Shown in pieces: positions 33,674-41,608 of a stretch of 64,000 nt of DNA. The stretch comes from Geobacter sp. (GTDB taxonomy: Bacteria > Desulfobacterota > Desulfuromonadia > Geobacterales > Geobacteraceae): assembly GCA_003574885.1 (NCBI GenBank), contig PJFC01000006.1, forward strand, positions 1 through 64,000. The letters run 5' to 3'. The notes under the pieces were generated by a model that saw only the letters and a list, made by a program, of their open reading frames with translations, was not told the origin of the DNA and ran no database searches. Both the position numbers and the translations under genes were made by a program. Numbering within the stretch: the stretch's first letter is position 1; each line of letters starts with the position of its first letter.

Positions 33674-33703
33674 TCTCGCCCGCAATAACTCATGCACCAC
33701 GCA

Positions 33704-33745
33704 AAAACGCCGTGAATCCTTTTCAATAGAGGTTCACGGCGTTTT
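33704..33745. terminator. bidirectional terminator between thiF and lpxD
   Basis: Perfect 13-bp arms AAAACGCCGTGAA/TTCACGGCGTTTT with a 16-nt loop. T-runs at both outer edges serve the two convergent genes. Confidence 0.9.
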
Positions 33746-33817
33746 AGTGTCTGCTAGATCTCTTTTCGGGGTTTTCGCAATCAACCTTGCGGTTTCGCGC
33801 CCCGTAACCTGGGCATC

Positions 33818-34873
33818 TTAATCCACCAGGGATACTATCCGGGGCGGTTCCAGCAGTTCCTCGATTCGGGTCAGACGATTTCCCATCCGGGTAAGGGATT
33901 TGCGCATTTCCGGCAAGTGGGGGAACACTGCGGCGGATTTGAGCCGTGCCTGGTGGGGGATGGCCGGGGTGCCGCTCAGTACCTCGCCCGGTGCCACGCT
34001 ACCGAACACGCCGGATTGACCGGAAATCATCGCGTTGTCGCCGATCACGGCATGATCCACAATTGCCACCTGTCCGCCGAGGGTTACATGTCGTCCAAGT
34101 TTAACGCTGCCGGCGATGCCGGTTTGCGCCACAATAAGGCAATCCTCGCCGATCGTGCAATTGTGCGCAACCTGGACGAGGTTGTCGATTTTAGTGCCGC
34201 GCCCGATGCGGGTCGTTTCGAGAGCCGCCCGGTCCACCGTTGCATTGGCCCCGATTTCCACATCGTCTTCAATGACGACGTTGCCAACCTGCGGGATCTT
34301 GCACCAGGAATGGCCATCCGGAGCGTAACCGAAGCCGTCGCCACCAATGACGGTGCCGTTGTGGATGGTCACCCGATCCCCGATCCGGCATCCTTCCCGT
34401 ACCGACACTCCCGCATGTAGCGTGACGTCGTCCCCCAGTACAACTCCCTCGTAAAGAGTAACGTTCGGATGAAGCGTAACCCGGTCGCCGATGTGGACCC
34501 CTTCGGCAATGAAAGTACCAGGGTAGACGGATGCTTCCTTGCCGATGACGGAACTCTCGTCAACGGAGGCCCCGGCCATTATCCCTCTGGCTACCCTCGG
34601 CCTGGCGGTAAATAGTGCGAGCAATTTGGCGAAGGCGAGGTACGGGTTGTCAACGACAATGGCAGGTCGACCGAACGGGTCGGTTTTGGGAGGAAGGATA
34701 ACGGCAGATGCACCGGTGGTCTTCACCTTGTGTGCATATTTCAGGTTGGCGAGGAAGGTGATCTGCCCCGCTGTCGCCGTCTCCAGGGTTCCGAGGCCAC
34801 TGATACCGACAAAGGGATCCCCTGTGAGCTGGCCGCCCAGATAATCGGCCAGTTCCTGCAATGTCTTGTTCAT
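33818..34873 (-). CDS. lpxD: UDP-3-O-acylglucosamine N-acyltransferase
   Basis: Adds the N-linked 3-hydroxyacyl chain to UDP-3-O-acyl-glucosamine in lipid A synthesis. 351 aa, normal length. The N-terminal uridine-binding domain (~1-100: [37 protein letters not shown]) precedes a left-handed beta helix of hexapeptide repeats ([21 protein letters not shown]). The catalytic histidine is in [13 protein letters not shown] and [10 protein letters not shown] is characteristic. The C-terminal helix ends the protein. It is alone here, away from the usual lpx-fabZ cluster, so it may be a second copy with different chain preference. AAGGAAA precedes the ATG at a long spacing. Confidence 0.95.
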   Translation of the reverse strand: MNKTLQELADYLGGQLTGDPFVGISGLGTLETATAGQITFLANLKYAHKVKTTGASAVILPPKTDPFGRPAIVVDNPYLAFAKLLALFTARPRVARGIMAGASVDESSVIGKEASVYPGTFIAEGVHIGDRVTLHPNVTLYEGVVLGDDVTLHAGVSVREGCRIGDRVTIHNGTVIGGDGFGYAPDGHSWCKIPQVGNVVIEDDVEIGANATVDRAALETTRIGRGTKIDNLVQVAHNCTIGEDCLIVAQTGIAGSVKLGRHVTLGGQVAIVDHAVIGDNAMISGQSGVFGSVAPGEVLSGTPAIPHQARLKSAAVFPHLPEMRKSLTRMGNRLTRIEELLEPPRIVSLVD

Positions 34874-35248
34874 GGTGTTCTATTTCCTTTTCCGGTAACG
34901 ATTACACGGGAATCCCGAAGGAGCAGGGGGAGGTCGGATATGTTTTTGAGAGGAAAGCGGTAGCAGCGAACAAACGGCAGCGCTTACAGGCAGACGGGGC
35001 AAACCTTATCAATAGAGCTTGAATTAAATGCTTCGGTGGCATAGCATGCAGGTAATCCATGCGAGCGCAGTAATATATTTTTGTTTATAATGTATGATTG
35101 CTCTTGAAATTGCAAGAACAGATTTGCCCCTCACATTAGGCAAACTCAACAATACTGCACACGTATAGTGCTATAGTGAATAGCGAGATGTGAATTGCTT
35201 GCGGGATAAAGCGGTCCAGAAAATGAATCAACGCACCTGGGAATAACC
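34874..35248. other. 375-bp divergent intergenic region
   Basis: Lies between lpxD and the DACNV gene. It is AT-rich in the middle, with a TATAAT at 35086 lacking a clear -35, and a small inverted repeat TCTTG...CAAGA about 35 bp beyond it. No open frame with a ribosome site, RNA gene or repeat is recognised. Confidence 0.4.
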
Positions 35249-36523
35249 ATGCCGATTACCGCATTCGATACCTTGAGGGGAAACATTCGCTCCTTTCTCG
35301 GCGGGGCCGAGGTTGACCTCGTTGCCGGCGAGGAAGAAGCCGTGGCGACGGAGCCCGCCATCCGTATCGGCATCTCTATCGAGGAGCGCCCCTATACCTT
35401 CACCGCCATGAGGACTCCCCTCCACTTCACCCGCACAGAAGAGGCGTTCTGTCGGGAGCTTCTAACTGCATTTTCAGCCCTGTACACAGGATTCCGGCAG
35501 GAAGGTTACGCAGCACACTTCCGGACGGCGCTCCTCGCCTCCATCATGGACATCACGGTAGCTCGCTTCCTCCGAGGAGACCACCGAAAAGGGTTCTGGC
35601 CGATACAGCAACTGATCCAGCTGCTGAAAAACCTCTCCTATCAGCAGTACGAAGGTACACCGGCCACCACCGGCTTTCTCGTCCACCGTACCACCCTTCC
35701 CGAACTCCGCAGACTGATACGGTACCGGAAGCATTCCCTCTTCCCCCTTCAGCCGTACCAGCCCATCACACCCACCTTCTTCGACAACCCCCTCGCCTAC
35801 CGCTTCATCGACGGTAGCAACCTGTTTTTCGTTGCCAACATCCAGATGCAGGTGACCGGAATCATCAGGACCAGCGACGCCGAAACCCACAACGATGTCG
35901 AGCGCCTGACAAACAGGGAAATCTTCTCCCTCGTCAGGAACACCGGCACGGGGGCCTTTGCCGTGACCGTCAACGATTCCTCTGAAATCGAGGTAATGAG
36001 CAGCCCCGACAAGCTGCTCGTCCGGCGCAAGGGAAGCTGGGCCATCTTCGACCCGGATATCTTTCGCTCCTTCCTCGCCGGAAGCCTGGATGAAGAGGCG
36101 GTCGACGATCTGCTCTGGACGGTCTACGCCCTCTCCAAGGTCCGGCACGGCACGGTTATCCTCATCCATGACCGGAGCCCCCGGCAGCTGGCCACCCTGA
36201 AGAAAGGATCCGTCGGCGGAGACGACCCCATCGGCCGGCTTCTCACCCGCCGGGTAAAGGGAAAAACCATCGGCGACCTGAAGCATTCAGGGACCCTGCT
36301 TCGCCTTCTCTCCTCCGATGGGATGACGGTGTTCAGCCGGAGCGGTAGGCTTCTGGAAACCGGCTTCATCATCGACACCTCCCATGCCCGGGAGGTGGTC
36401 ACCGGCGGGGGACGGACCACGGCCGCCAGCGCCGCGTCCTTTTTTGGCAAGGTGATCAAGGTATCACAGGACGGGCCGATCGAACTGTACCATGAGGGGA
36501 GGCAGATCTACCGCTTTGGATGA
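35249..36523 (+). CDS. DACNV sensor protein with degenerate diadenylate-cyclase-like domain
   Basis: 424 aa, cytoplasmic, no signal or membrane segment. Residues ~1-275 match my recollection of the DACNV sensor module. Residues ~285-424 follow the fold order of DisA-type DAC domains: TVILIHDRS, LLRLLSSDGMTVFSRSGRLLETGFII, GGGRTTAASAASFFGKVIKVSQDGPIELYHEGRQIY. The catalytic DGA reads DGM and the RHR motif reads RTT, so cyclic-di-AMP synthesis is unlikely. It is better seen as a nucleotide-binding sensor. Monocistronic, with a terminator 10 bp after the stop. Family naming is from memory of comparative-genomics work. Confidence 0.7.
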   Translation: MPITAFDTLRGNIRSFLGGAEVDLVAGEEEAVATEPAIRIGISIEERPYTFTAMRTPLHFTRTEEAFCRELLTAFSALYTGFRQEGYAAHFRTALLASIMDITVARFLRGDHRKGFWPIQQLIQLLKNLSYQQYEGTPATTGFLVHRTTLPELRRLIRYRKHSLFPLQPYQPITPTFFDNPLAYRFIDGSNLFFVANIQMQVTGIIRTSDAETHNDVERLTNREIFSLVRNTGTGAFAVTVNDSSEIEVMSSPDKLLVRRKGSWAIFDPDIFRSFLAGSLDEEAVDDLLWTVYALSKVRHGTVILIHDRSPRQLATLKKGSVGGDDPIGRLLTRRVKGKTIGDLKHSGTLLRLLSSDGMTVFSRSGRLLETGFIIDTSHAREVVTGGGRTTAASAASFFGKVIKVSQDGPIELYHEGRQIYRFG

Positions 36524-36533
36524 CTAATCACAA

Positions 36534-36557
36534 AAAACCCGCATCCGCGGGTTTTAA
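36534..36557 (+). terminator. terminator of the DACNV gene
   Basis: AAAACCCGC/GCGGGTTTT arms around ATCC, ending in TTTTAATT. Confidence 0.9.
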
Positions 36558-36575
36558 TTATTCAGGCCTGAACTC

Positions 36576-36755
36576 GTGAGGGGTGAGTGTCCCGTAGAGC
36601 GAATGTGCCCGAGTGCCAGCCGCTGTAGGCGAAATTGATCAAAGACGGACGATCGTGTTTGAGCCCACCAGGGCGAGTTGATCGGCCGGCGCTCAATGAG
36701 CCGTACAGCGGCGGCGCGAGGGTACTCTGAGCGCAACGGGGCACTCACTCCTCAC
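36576..36755. repeat. 180-bp self-complementary element, copy B
   Basis: The ends are ~55-bp imperfect inverted repeats. GTGAGGGGTGAGTGTCCCGT on the left faces the complement of a GTGAGGAGTGAGTGCCCCGT on the right, and pairing continues inward to CCGCTGTA/TACAGCGG. The core shares GGCGAAAT, CGATC.TGT.TGA.CCC, AGGGxGAGTTGATCGG and AATGAGCC with copy A (5838-6017) in the same positions. Within the core, GCCC-ACCA-GGGC replaces copy A's ACCC-GCA-GGGT, a compensatory change. The right end supplies the last codons and stop of the radical SAM gene. Confidence 0.7.
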
Positions 36756-38286
36756 TGATTCTCGTCAGCGAGTTAAAAAACGGGGCATGGTTCGAGGTGA
36801 AGAGGGGAGGATCGCGTCTCAGGATTGCGGCGACAGCGGGGTCTCGCTTGAATTCGCTTGACAGGAACCGCCGCACCTGCTTCCGGTCCCATCCATGGGG
36901 ATGGCGAAAACCGGTATAGAGGGAGAGGTCCGCTTCGTAGAACGGTTCGGTCTCGTATGCGGCTGAGTCGTCCCCGCATATCGGCATGTTGAAGATCGCC
37001 AGATTGAGAAAACCGATTGACTCCCGGTGCCGGACCACGAACTCCAGGGTCCGCCTCGCTTCCGGCTCCGTTTCCGCCGGGGTGCCGAAAAGCAGATAGA
37101 GGTACACCCCGATCCCCGCCTCCCGCAGGTTCGCCAGCACCCGTGACACCATCCCCAGATCGATTCCTTTCCGCAGCCGGTCAAGCACCCCCTGGTCTCC
37201 CGATTCCAGCCCAAGCTTGAGCATGACACACCCCGAGCGCTTCAGCCCCCTGCAGAAACCGGCATCAGCCAGCTCCTCCCCGAACCGGGCAAAACCGTAC
37301 CAGGGAGCCGGAGGCGGAGCATCGACCATGGCCCGCAAAAGGGCCGGGCTGATGGCATTGTCCAGGAGATGAATGAGGGCCGGCCTCGTTCGTGCGGACA
37401 GTACCCGCAGATCGTCCAGCACCTCCCCCACGGGAACGGGGTAGTACCGGTTCCCCTCGGCCCGTTCGGGACAGAAGGAGCAGTCGTTCCAGTAGCAGCC
37501 GCTTGCGGCGCTGTAGGGGAGGACAAAGCCGGGAGAGAGGTAGGCGCTCAGCGGGAGGGGGGTGTAATCGGGGGGAACATGGTGCCGCCCCACCCCATCG
37601 ACTCCGAATAGTTTCAACAGGGGTACTTCCCCCGGGCCCGCCACCAGTTGATCCACGAGACCGCCAAAGGGGTTGAGCCAGCCGGGGCGCTTCATCCACG
37701 ACGTCACCAGCCCACCACCAAGCACAATGGTGAGTCCGGGGAACCGCTGCCGCAGGTACCCGATCATGGCGAAGGTGCACAACGCCTGCCCCAGATAGTT
37801 AAGGGAAAAACCGACCACCCGGACCGACCCGCCGTGCAGGTTATCCAGCAGTTCAGGCAAACGCGCGCTGAAATAGGGATAAAAGGGATTCAGGTCGGGA
37901 TGCTCCGCCGCCGCGAGCAGGTCTGCACTCCGAAGAGGAGAAAGGCGCGAATGCCCATAGTCCGCCAAACTCACTACTGCCCCGTTTTCCCGGGAAGAGA
38001 CGGCGAGGACCCGGTTCACGTCACGCACTGCCCGGGCGTAGCGGTCGGGTGAGAGGTAGGTCTTGGGGTCCCGCAGGGCGGCGATATTTGCCGGGAGGTT
38101 TTTCAAAGCCCTGCGGCTCCAGGTATCGTCTGCGATTAACGGCCGTTCCATCAGGTAAATGAGCCCTTCCAGGTTGGCGTCCAGCAGACGGCAGGGAATG
38201 CCGTGGGCCCGGAGTACGGCCGAAAGGAGTGCAATGCCGGCCGGCGGCTCGCATGGTTTGGCAACGGGTGGCGAGATAAGGAGCAT
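36745..38286 (-). CDS. B12-binding-type radical SAM protein
   Basis: 513 aa. The N-terminal half (~1-230) has the cobalamin-domain-like opening LLISPPVAKPCEPPAGIALLSAVLRAHGIPCRLLD and VVGFSLNYLGQALCTFAMIGYLR, LTIVLGGGLVTSWM. The DxHxxG cobalamin loop is not evident, so B12 may not bind. The radical SAM core follows with SGCYWNDCSFC (Cx4Cx2C spacing, seen in this subfamily) near residue 265 and GLESGDQGVLDRLRKG. Substrate is unknown; relatives modify lipids, tetrapyrroles or peptides. It stands alone, divergent from the acetate kinase gene. Its C-terminus ...RISEE and stop lie inside the end of 180-bp element B, so the original terminus may have been replaced. Confidence 0.82.
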   Translation of the reverse strand: MLLISPPVAKPCEPPAGIALLSAVLRAHGIPCRLLDANLEGLIYLMERPLIADDTWSRRALKNLPANIAALRDPKTYLSPDRYARAVRDVNRVLAVSSRENGAVVSLADYGHSRLSPLRSADLLAAAEHPDLNPFYPYFSARLPELLDNLHGGSVRVVGFSLNYLGQALCTFAMIGYLRQRFPGLTIVLGGGLVTSWMKRPGWLNPFGGLVDQLVAGPGEVPLLKLFGVDGVGRHHVPPDYTPLPLSAYLSPGFVLPYSAASGCYWNDCSFCPERAEGNRYYPVPVGEVLDDLRVLSARTRPALIHLLDNAISPALLRAMVDAPPPAPWYGFARFGEELADAGFCRGLKRSGCVMLKLGLESGDQGVLDRLRKGIDLGMVSRVLANLREAGIGVYLYLLFGTPAETEPEARRTLEFVVRHRESIGFLNLAIFNMPICGDDSAAYETEPFYEADLSLYTGFRHPHGWDRKQVRRFLSSEFKRDPAVAAILRRDPPLFTSNHAPFFNSLTRISEE

Positions 38287-38478
38287 GCCCCATTATGCGT
38301 GATGCGAAACGCCAAGGCAAGGGGATTGGCCCATTCGCCCGATCATCTGTCTTTTCCTCGTTATAACCTTGTGATGGAGGAAGAGATGGCACCTCAGGAC
38401 GCTTCCCCTTCGTTAGTTTTGCTTTACGCGAGACAGGTTGACGCGCTCTGCCACATGTGAGACACTGGCATGTTTGTG

Positions 38479-38500
38479 GGCCGGGATCCTGCTCCCGGCC
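38479..38500 (+). other. perfect GC-rich hairpin in the acetate kinase leader
   Basis: GGCCGGGA/TCCCGGCC with a 6-nt loop, 27 bp before the GTG start. There is no T-run. It may affect translation or mark the end of an upstream transcript. A similar GCCGGGAG/CTCCCGGC hairpin lies after the OmcS-like gene. Confidence 0.5.
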
Positions 38501-38527
38501 TCCCCACCTCTCTTCGAGGAGTCACCG

Positions 38528-39841
38528 GTGCTTATCCTCACCCTCAATTGCTGGAGCTATTCAATCCGTTATCAGCTGTTCGACTGGAACGCCTACTCCG
38601 TCCTCGCCCATGGCGAAGTGGAACGGATCACCATGGGCGGTACGACCATCACCCACACAACGAGGAACGGGACCAGCTACCGCAGAGGATTCGAATGTCC
38701 CGATCACCGGGCCGGCATCGCCGCTGTTCTGGCAGCTCTGACCGACCCCGGCTCCGCAGTTATTTCCAACCTGCGGGATATTACCGCCATCGGCCACCGG
38801 GTGGTGCATGGCGGTGACACCTTCACCCATTCCACCCTCCTCAACGACGAAGTCCTGGCCGCCATCCGGGAAGCACAGCAGCTGGCACCGCTCCATAACG
38901 CCCCTAACATCGCCGGCATCGAAGCGGCCCGCTCCCTCTTCCCCCTTATCCCCCATGTGGCGATTTTCGACACCGCTTTTCACCAGACCATGCCGGAACA
39001 TGCCTACCTCTACCCCCTTCCGATGGAGTGGTACACGCAGCACGGTGTCCGGCGCTACGGATTTCACGGCCCCCCCCATCTCTACCTTTCACGACGGGCC
39101 GCCCTGCTTCTCAATAAAGGTCCGGCCGACTGCAACCTGGTAACCATCCATCTCGGCAAGGGGGTTTCCCTCTGTGCCATAAGAAACGGGTGTTCCATCG
39201 ATACCAGCATGGGACTGACCCCCCTGGAAGGGGCAATCATGGACACCCGCTGCGGCGACATCGATCCCGGCATCCCCTCCTTCATCATTGAGGAAGGGAA
39301 TCTCACCGCCCGGAACATGGACAACATCCTCAACCAGAAAAGCGGCATGGCCGGCATCACCGGCAGCGTTGCCGACAGACATCTGGTGCAGGAAAGGGCC
39401 GCAGCAGGCGACGAACGCTGTCTGCTCGCCCTGAAGATGCAAAGTTATCGCCTGCGCAAGTACATCGGCTCCTACATCGCCGCCGTCGGCCAACCGGATG
39501 CCGTGGTCTTTACTGCCGACAGCGGAGAGGCAGGATGGCTGCTGAGGGAAATGACCCTGCAAGGCCTGGAATGTTTCGGCATCGCCATGGACAGTGACAG
39601 AAACCGCGCAGCCATTGGCAACGAGAAGGAATGGTGCATCTCACGTGACGAATCGAAGGTCAGAATACTCGTCATCCAGACAAAAGAAGAGCTGGTCTTT
39701 GCAGAGGACGTGGCCGCCATAATCGCGGGCAGGCATCCCGACCCCCTCTCCTATGACTATCGGTTCGCCCGGCCGGTGTCGGGGATGGAATCGGCCGTTA
39801 CGTATGCTGACTCCGGTAGAAAGAACAACAAGGGGGCCTGA
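38528..39841 (+). CDS. divergent acetate kinase family protein
   Basis: 437 aa from GTG 38528, set by GAGGAG 6 nt upstream; the 30 codons open before it lack a ribosome site. Conserved acetokinase elements are LTLN near the start, HRVVHGGDTF, FDTAFHQTMPEHAYLYPLP, RRYGFHGPPHLYLS, IHLGKGVSLCAI and DTSMGLTPLEGAIMDTRCGDIDP. Differences from true AckA are NCWSYS for NCGSSS, HLGKG for HLGNG, and FTADSGEAG for FTGGIGEN in the adenine-binding loop. It may act on acetate, propionate or another acyl phosphate, or have lost activity. It is 4 bp upstream of the PLD-family gene, an odd pairing, and no phosphotransacetylase is nearby. Confidence 0.85.
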   Translation: MLILTLNCWSYSIRYQLFDWNAYSVLAHGEVERITMGGTTITHTTRNGTSYRRGFECPDHRAGIAAVLAALTDPGSAVISNLRDITAIGHRVVHGGDTFTHSTLLNDEVLAAIREAQQLAPLHNAPNIAGIEAARSLFPLIPHVAIFDTAFHQTMPEHAYLYPLPMEWYTQHGVRRYGFHGPPHLYLSRRAALLLNKGPADCNLVTIHLGKGVSLCAIRNGCSIDTSMGLTPLEGAIMDTRCGDIDPGIPSFIIEEGNLTARNMDNILNQKSGMAGITGSVADRHLVQERAAAGDERCLLALKMQSYRLRKYIGSYIAAVGQPDAVVFTADSGEAGWLLREMTLQGLECFGIAMDSDRNRAAIGNEKEWCISRDESKVRILVIQTKEELVFAEDVAAIIAGRHPDPLSYDYRFARPVSGMESAVTYADSGRKNNKGA

Positions 39842-39845
39842 TCAC

Positions 39846-41333
39846 ATGCGGTCAGTCCTGATCATGCTGGCGTCCATCGCCACTTCACTCTTTCTCGCTA
39901 CAGGGCCGGTTTCGGCGGAGGTCGAACAGTCTCTCGGAACAATCGTGCAGCCCCTCCTCGCTACCCACGTCGGCAAATCCGGTGCCTACGTTCTGGAAAA
40001 GGGGGAAGAGGCGCTCCTCGCCAGGGCGTGGCTCGCCGATCATGCTACAAAGAGCATCGACGTGCAGTATTTCATCTGGAGTACGGACAACATCGGCATC
40101 CTCGCCAGCGAGGCGCTGTTACGGGCTGCGGAGCGGGGTGTGAAGGTGCGGGTGCTGGTGGATGATCTCATGATCGATGCGCCCCCCGAGGCGATGCTCG
40201 CCCTGGCGCTCCACCCCAACATCGACGTCAGAATCTACAACCCCATGCTGACGGTGGGGACATCGAAGCTGAAGCGGGTCGGCAACGTGGTGACCGGTCT
40301 ACGCAGCGTCAATCAGCGTATGCACGACAAGACCGCCCTGTTCGACGGCATGGTGGGGATCACCGGCGGCCGCAACATGGCCGACGAATATTTCGATTAC
40401 GACCACGAGTACAACTTCCGCGACCGGGACATGCTGGTAATGGGACCAGTTGTAGCGGACATGACGGCGAGTTTCGAACGTTTCTGGGGGAGCGCCCTGG
40501 CGGTGCCGGTGGAAAAGCTGCTTCCCAAGGAACTGAAGAAAATCAACCCCCCGCGGATGCGGACCGTCTACGCCGATCTGCACGCCTATGCGGCCCGGGA
40601 GGAAAATTTCGCGCCGGACGTGCGGGAGAACGTGCGCAGCATCTCTCGCAAGTTCGACGGGCTTCTGCGGGAAATGGTCTGGGATGAGGTGCGGTTCGTC
40701 AGCGACCTGCCGGGTAAAAACGACGGCAGCAAAGGGCTCGGGGGTGGTGGACGGAGTACGGAAGCCCTGGCAGCCCTCCTGAAAAAGGCGAAGAAGAGGG
40801 TCACCATCCAGTCCCCCTACCTGGTCATGCCCAAGGGGGCGCTGAAACTCTTCCGCAACCTCGTCAAAAACGGGGTGGAGGTGCGCATCATCACCAACTC
40901 CCTCGCCTCAACCGACAACCTCCAAGCCTTCAGCGGCTATCGTAAACAGCGCGCATCGATTCTGAAGAGCGGCATCAAGATCTACGAATTCAAGCCCGAC
41001 CCGGCCATCAGGAGGGAACTGATCGATCGGTATCCCAAACTGGAAAAGACTGCCCCGATCTTCGCCATACACGCCAAGTCCATGGTCATCGACGGCGAAA
41101 CCCTCTTCGTCGGCACCTTCAACTTCGACCCCCGCTCGGCAAACCTGAACACCGAGGTCGGGATGCTCGTCACCAACCCGAAGCTGGCCGGCGAGGTGGA
41201 ACGGAACATCAAACAGGACATGAGCCCCGAAAACAGCTGGAACGCTGCCGACAATCCCGACACGTTCGCATCCTCCGAGAAGCGGCGAAAGCTCAGGCTC
41301 TGGGAAGCCCTGCCGATGGATCCGCTGCTGTGA
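39846..41333 (+). CDS. secreted/periplasmic phospholipase D-family enzyme
   Basis: 495 aa from ATG 39846 with signal peptide MRSVLIMLASIATSLFLA...VSA. There are two HKD motifs: MHDKTALFDG...GGRN near residue 160 and IHAKSMVIDGETLFVGTFNFDPRS near 408. Both retain H, K and D. This is the two-domain PLD/cardiolipin-synthase (ClsC-like) architecture, so it probably exchanges or cleaves phospholipid headgroups in the periplasm or outer membrane. Region SIDVQYFIWSTDN and VRVLVDDLM are typical of the group. It is coupled to the acetate-kinase-like gene (4-bp gap). Confidence 0.88.
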   Translation: MRSVLIMLASIATSLFLATGPVSAEVEQSLGTIVQPLLATHVGKSGAYVLEKGEEALLARAWLADHATKSIDVQYFIWSTDNIGILASEALLRAAERGVKVRVLVDDLMIDAPPEAMLALALHPNIDVRIYNPMLTVGTSKLKRVGNVVTGLRSVNQRMHDKTALFDGMVGITGGRNMADEYFDYDHEYNFRDRDMLVMGPVVADMTASFERFWGSALAVPVEKLLPKELKKINPPRMRTVYADLHAYAAREENFAPDVRENVRSISRKFDGLLREMVWDEVRFVSDLPGKNDGSKGLGGGGRSTEALAALLKKAKKRVTIQSPYLVMPKGALKLFRNLVKNGVEVRIITNSLASTDNLQAFSGYRKQRASILKSGIKIYEFKPDPAIRRELIDRYPKLEKTAPIFAIHAKSMVIDGETLFVGTFNFDPRSANLNTEVGMLVTNPKLAGEVERNIKQDMSPENSWNAADNPDTFASSEKRRKLRLWEALPMDPLL

Positions 41334-41608
41334 AGAGTCGTTTGACCCCACAGTCAACTCCCCGGAAAACCGGTGATAACACCATAATGATGAAGAGCTT
41401 CGGTCGAAATGACGGAGGGACAACCCGCTGATTTTATCAAGAAAAGCTTAAATAAAAACCCTCCAACCCTGCAGCGACATATGTCTCCACACAATGGCAA
41501 AGTTTTTGCTGTTTACACTGTTAAATTAATTTTTTCCCGGCACCCTTCCGGATGACTGATCGTTGGATTATACTTATCGATGGTAATTTCGCAGGCAAAG
41601 GGGCCTGA

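Noticed and set aside
38438-38527. 30-codon N-terminal extension of the acetate-kinase-like gene
   Set aside because: It spans a perfect hairpin and has no ribosome site; GAGGAG fits the GTG at 38528 and the family start.
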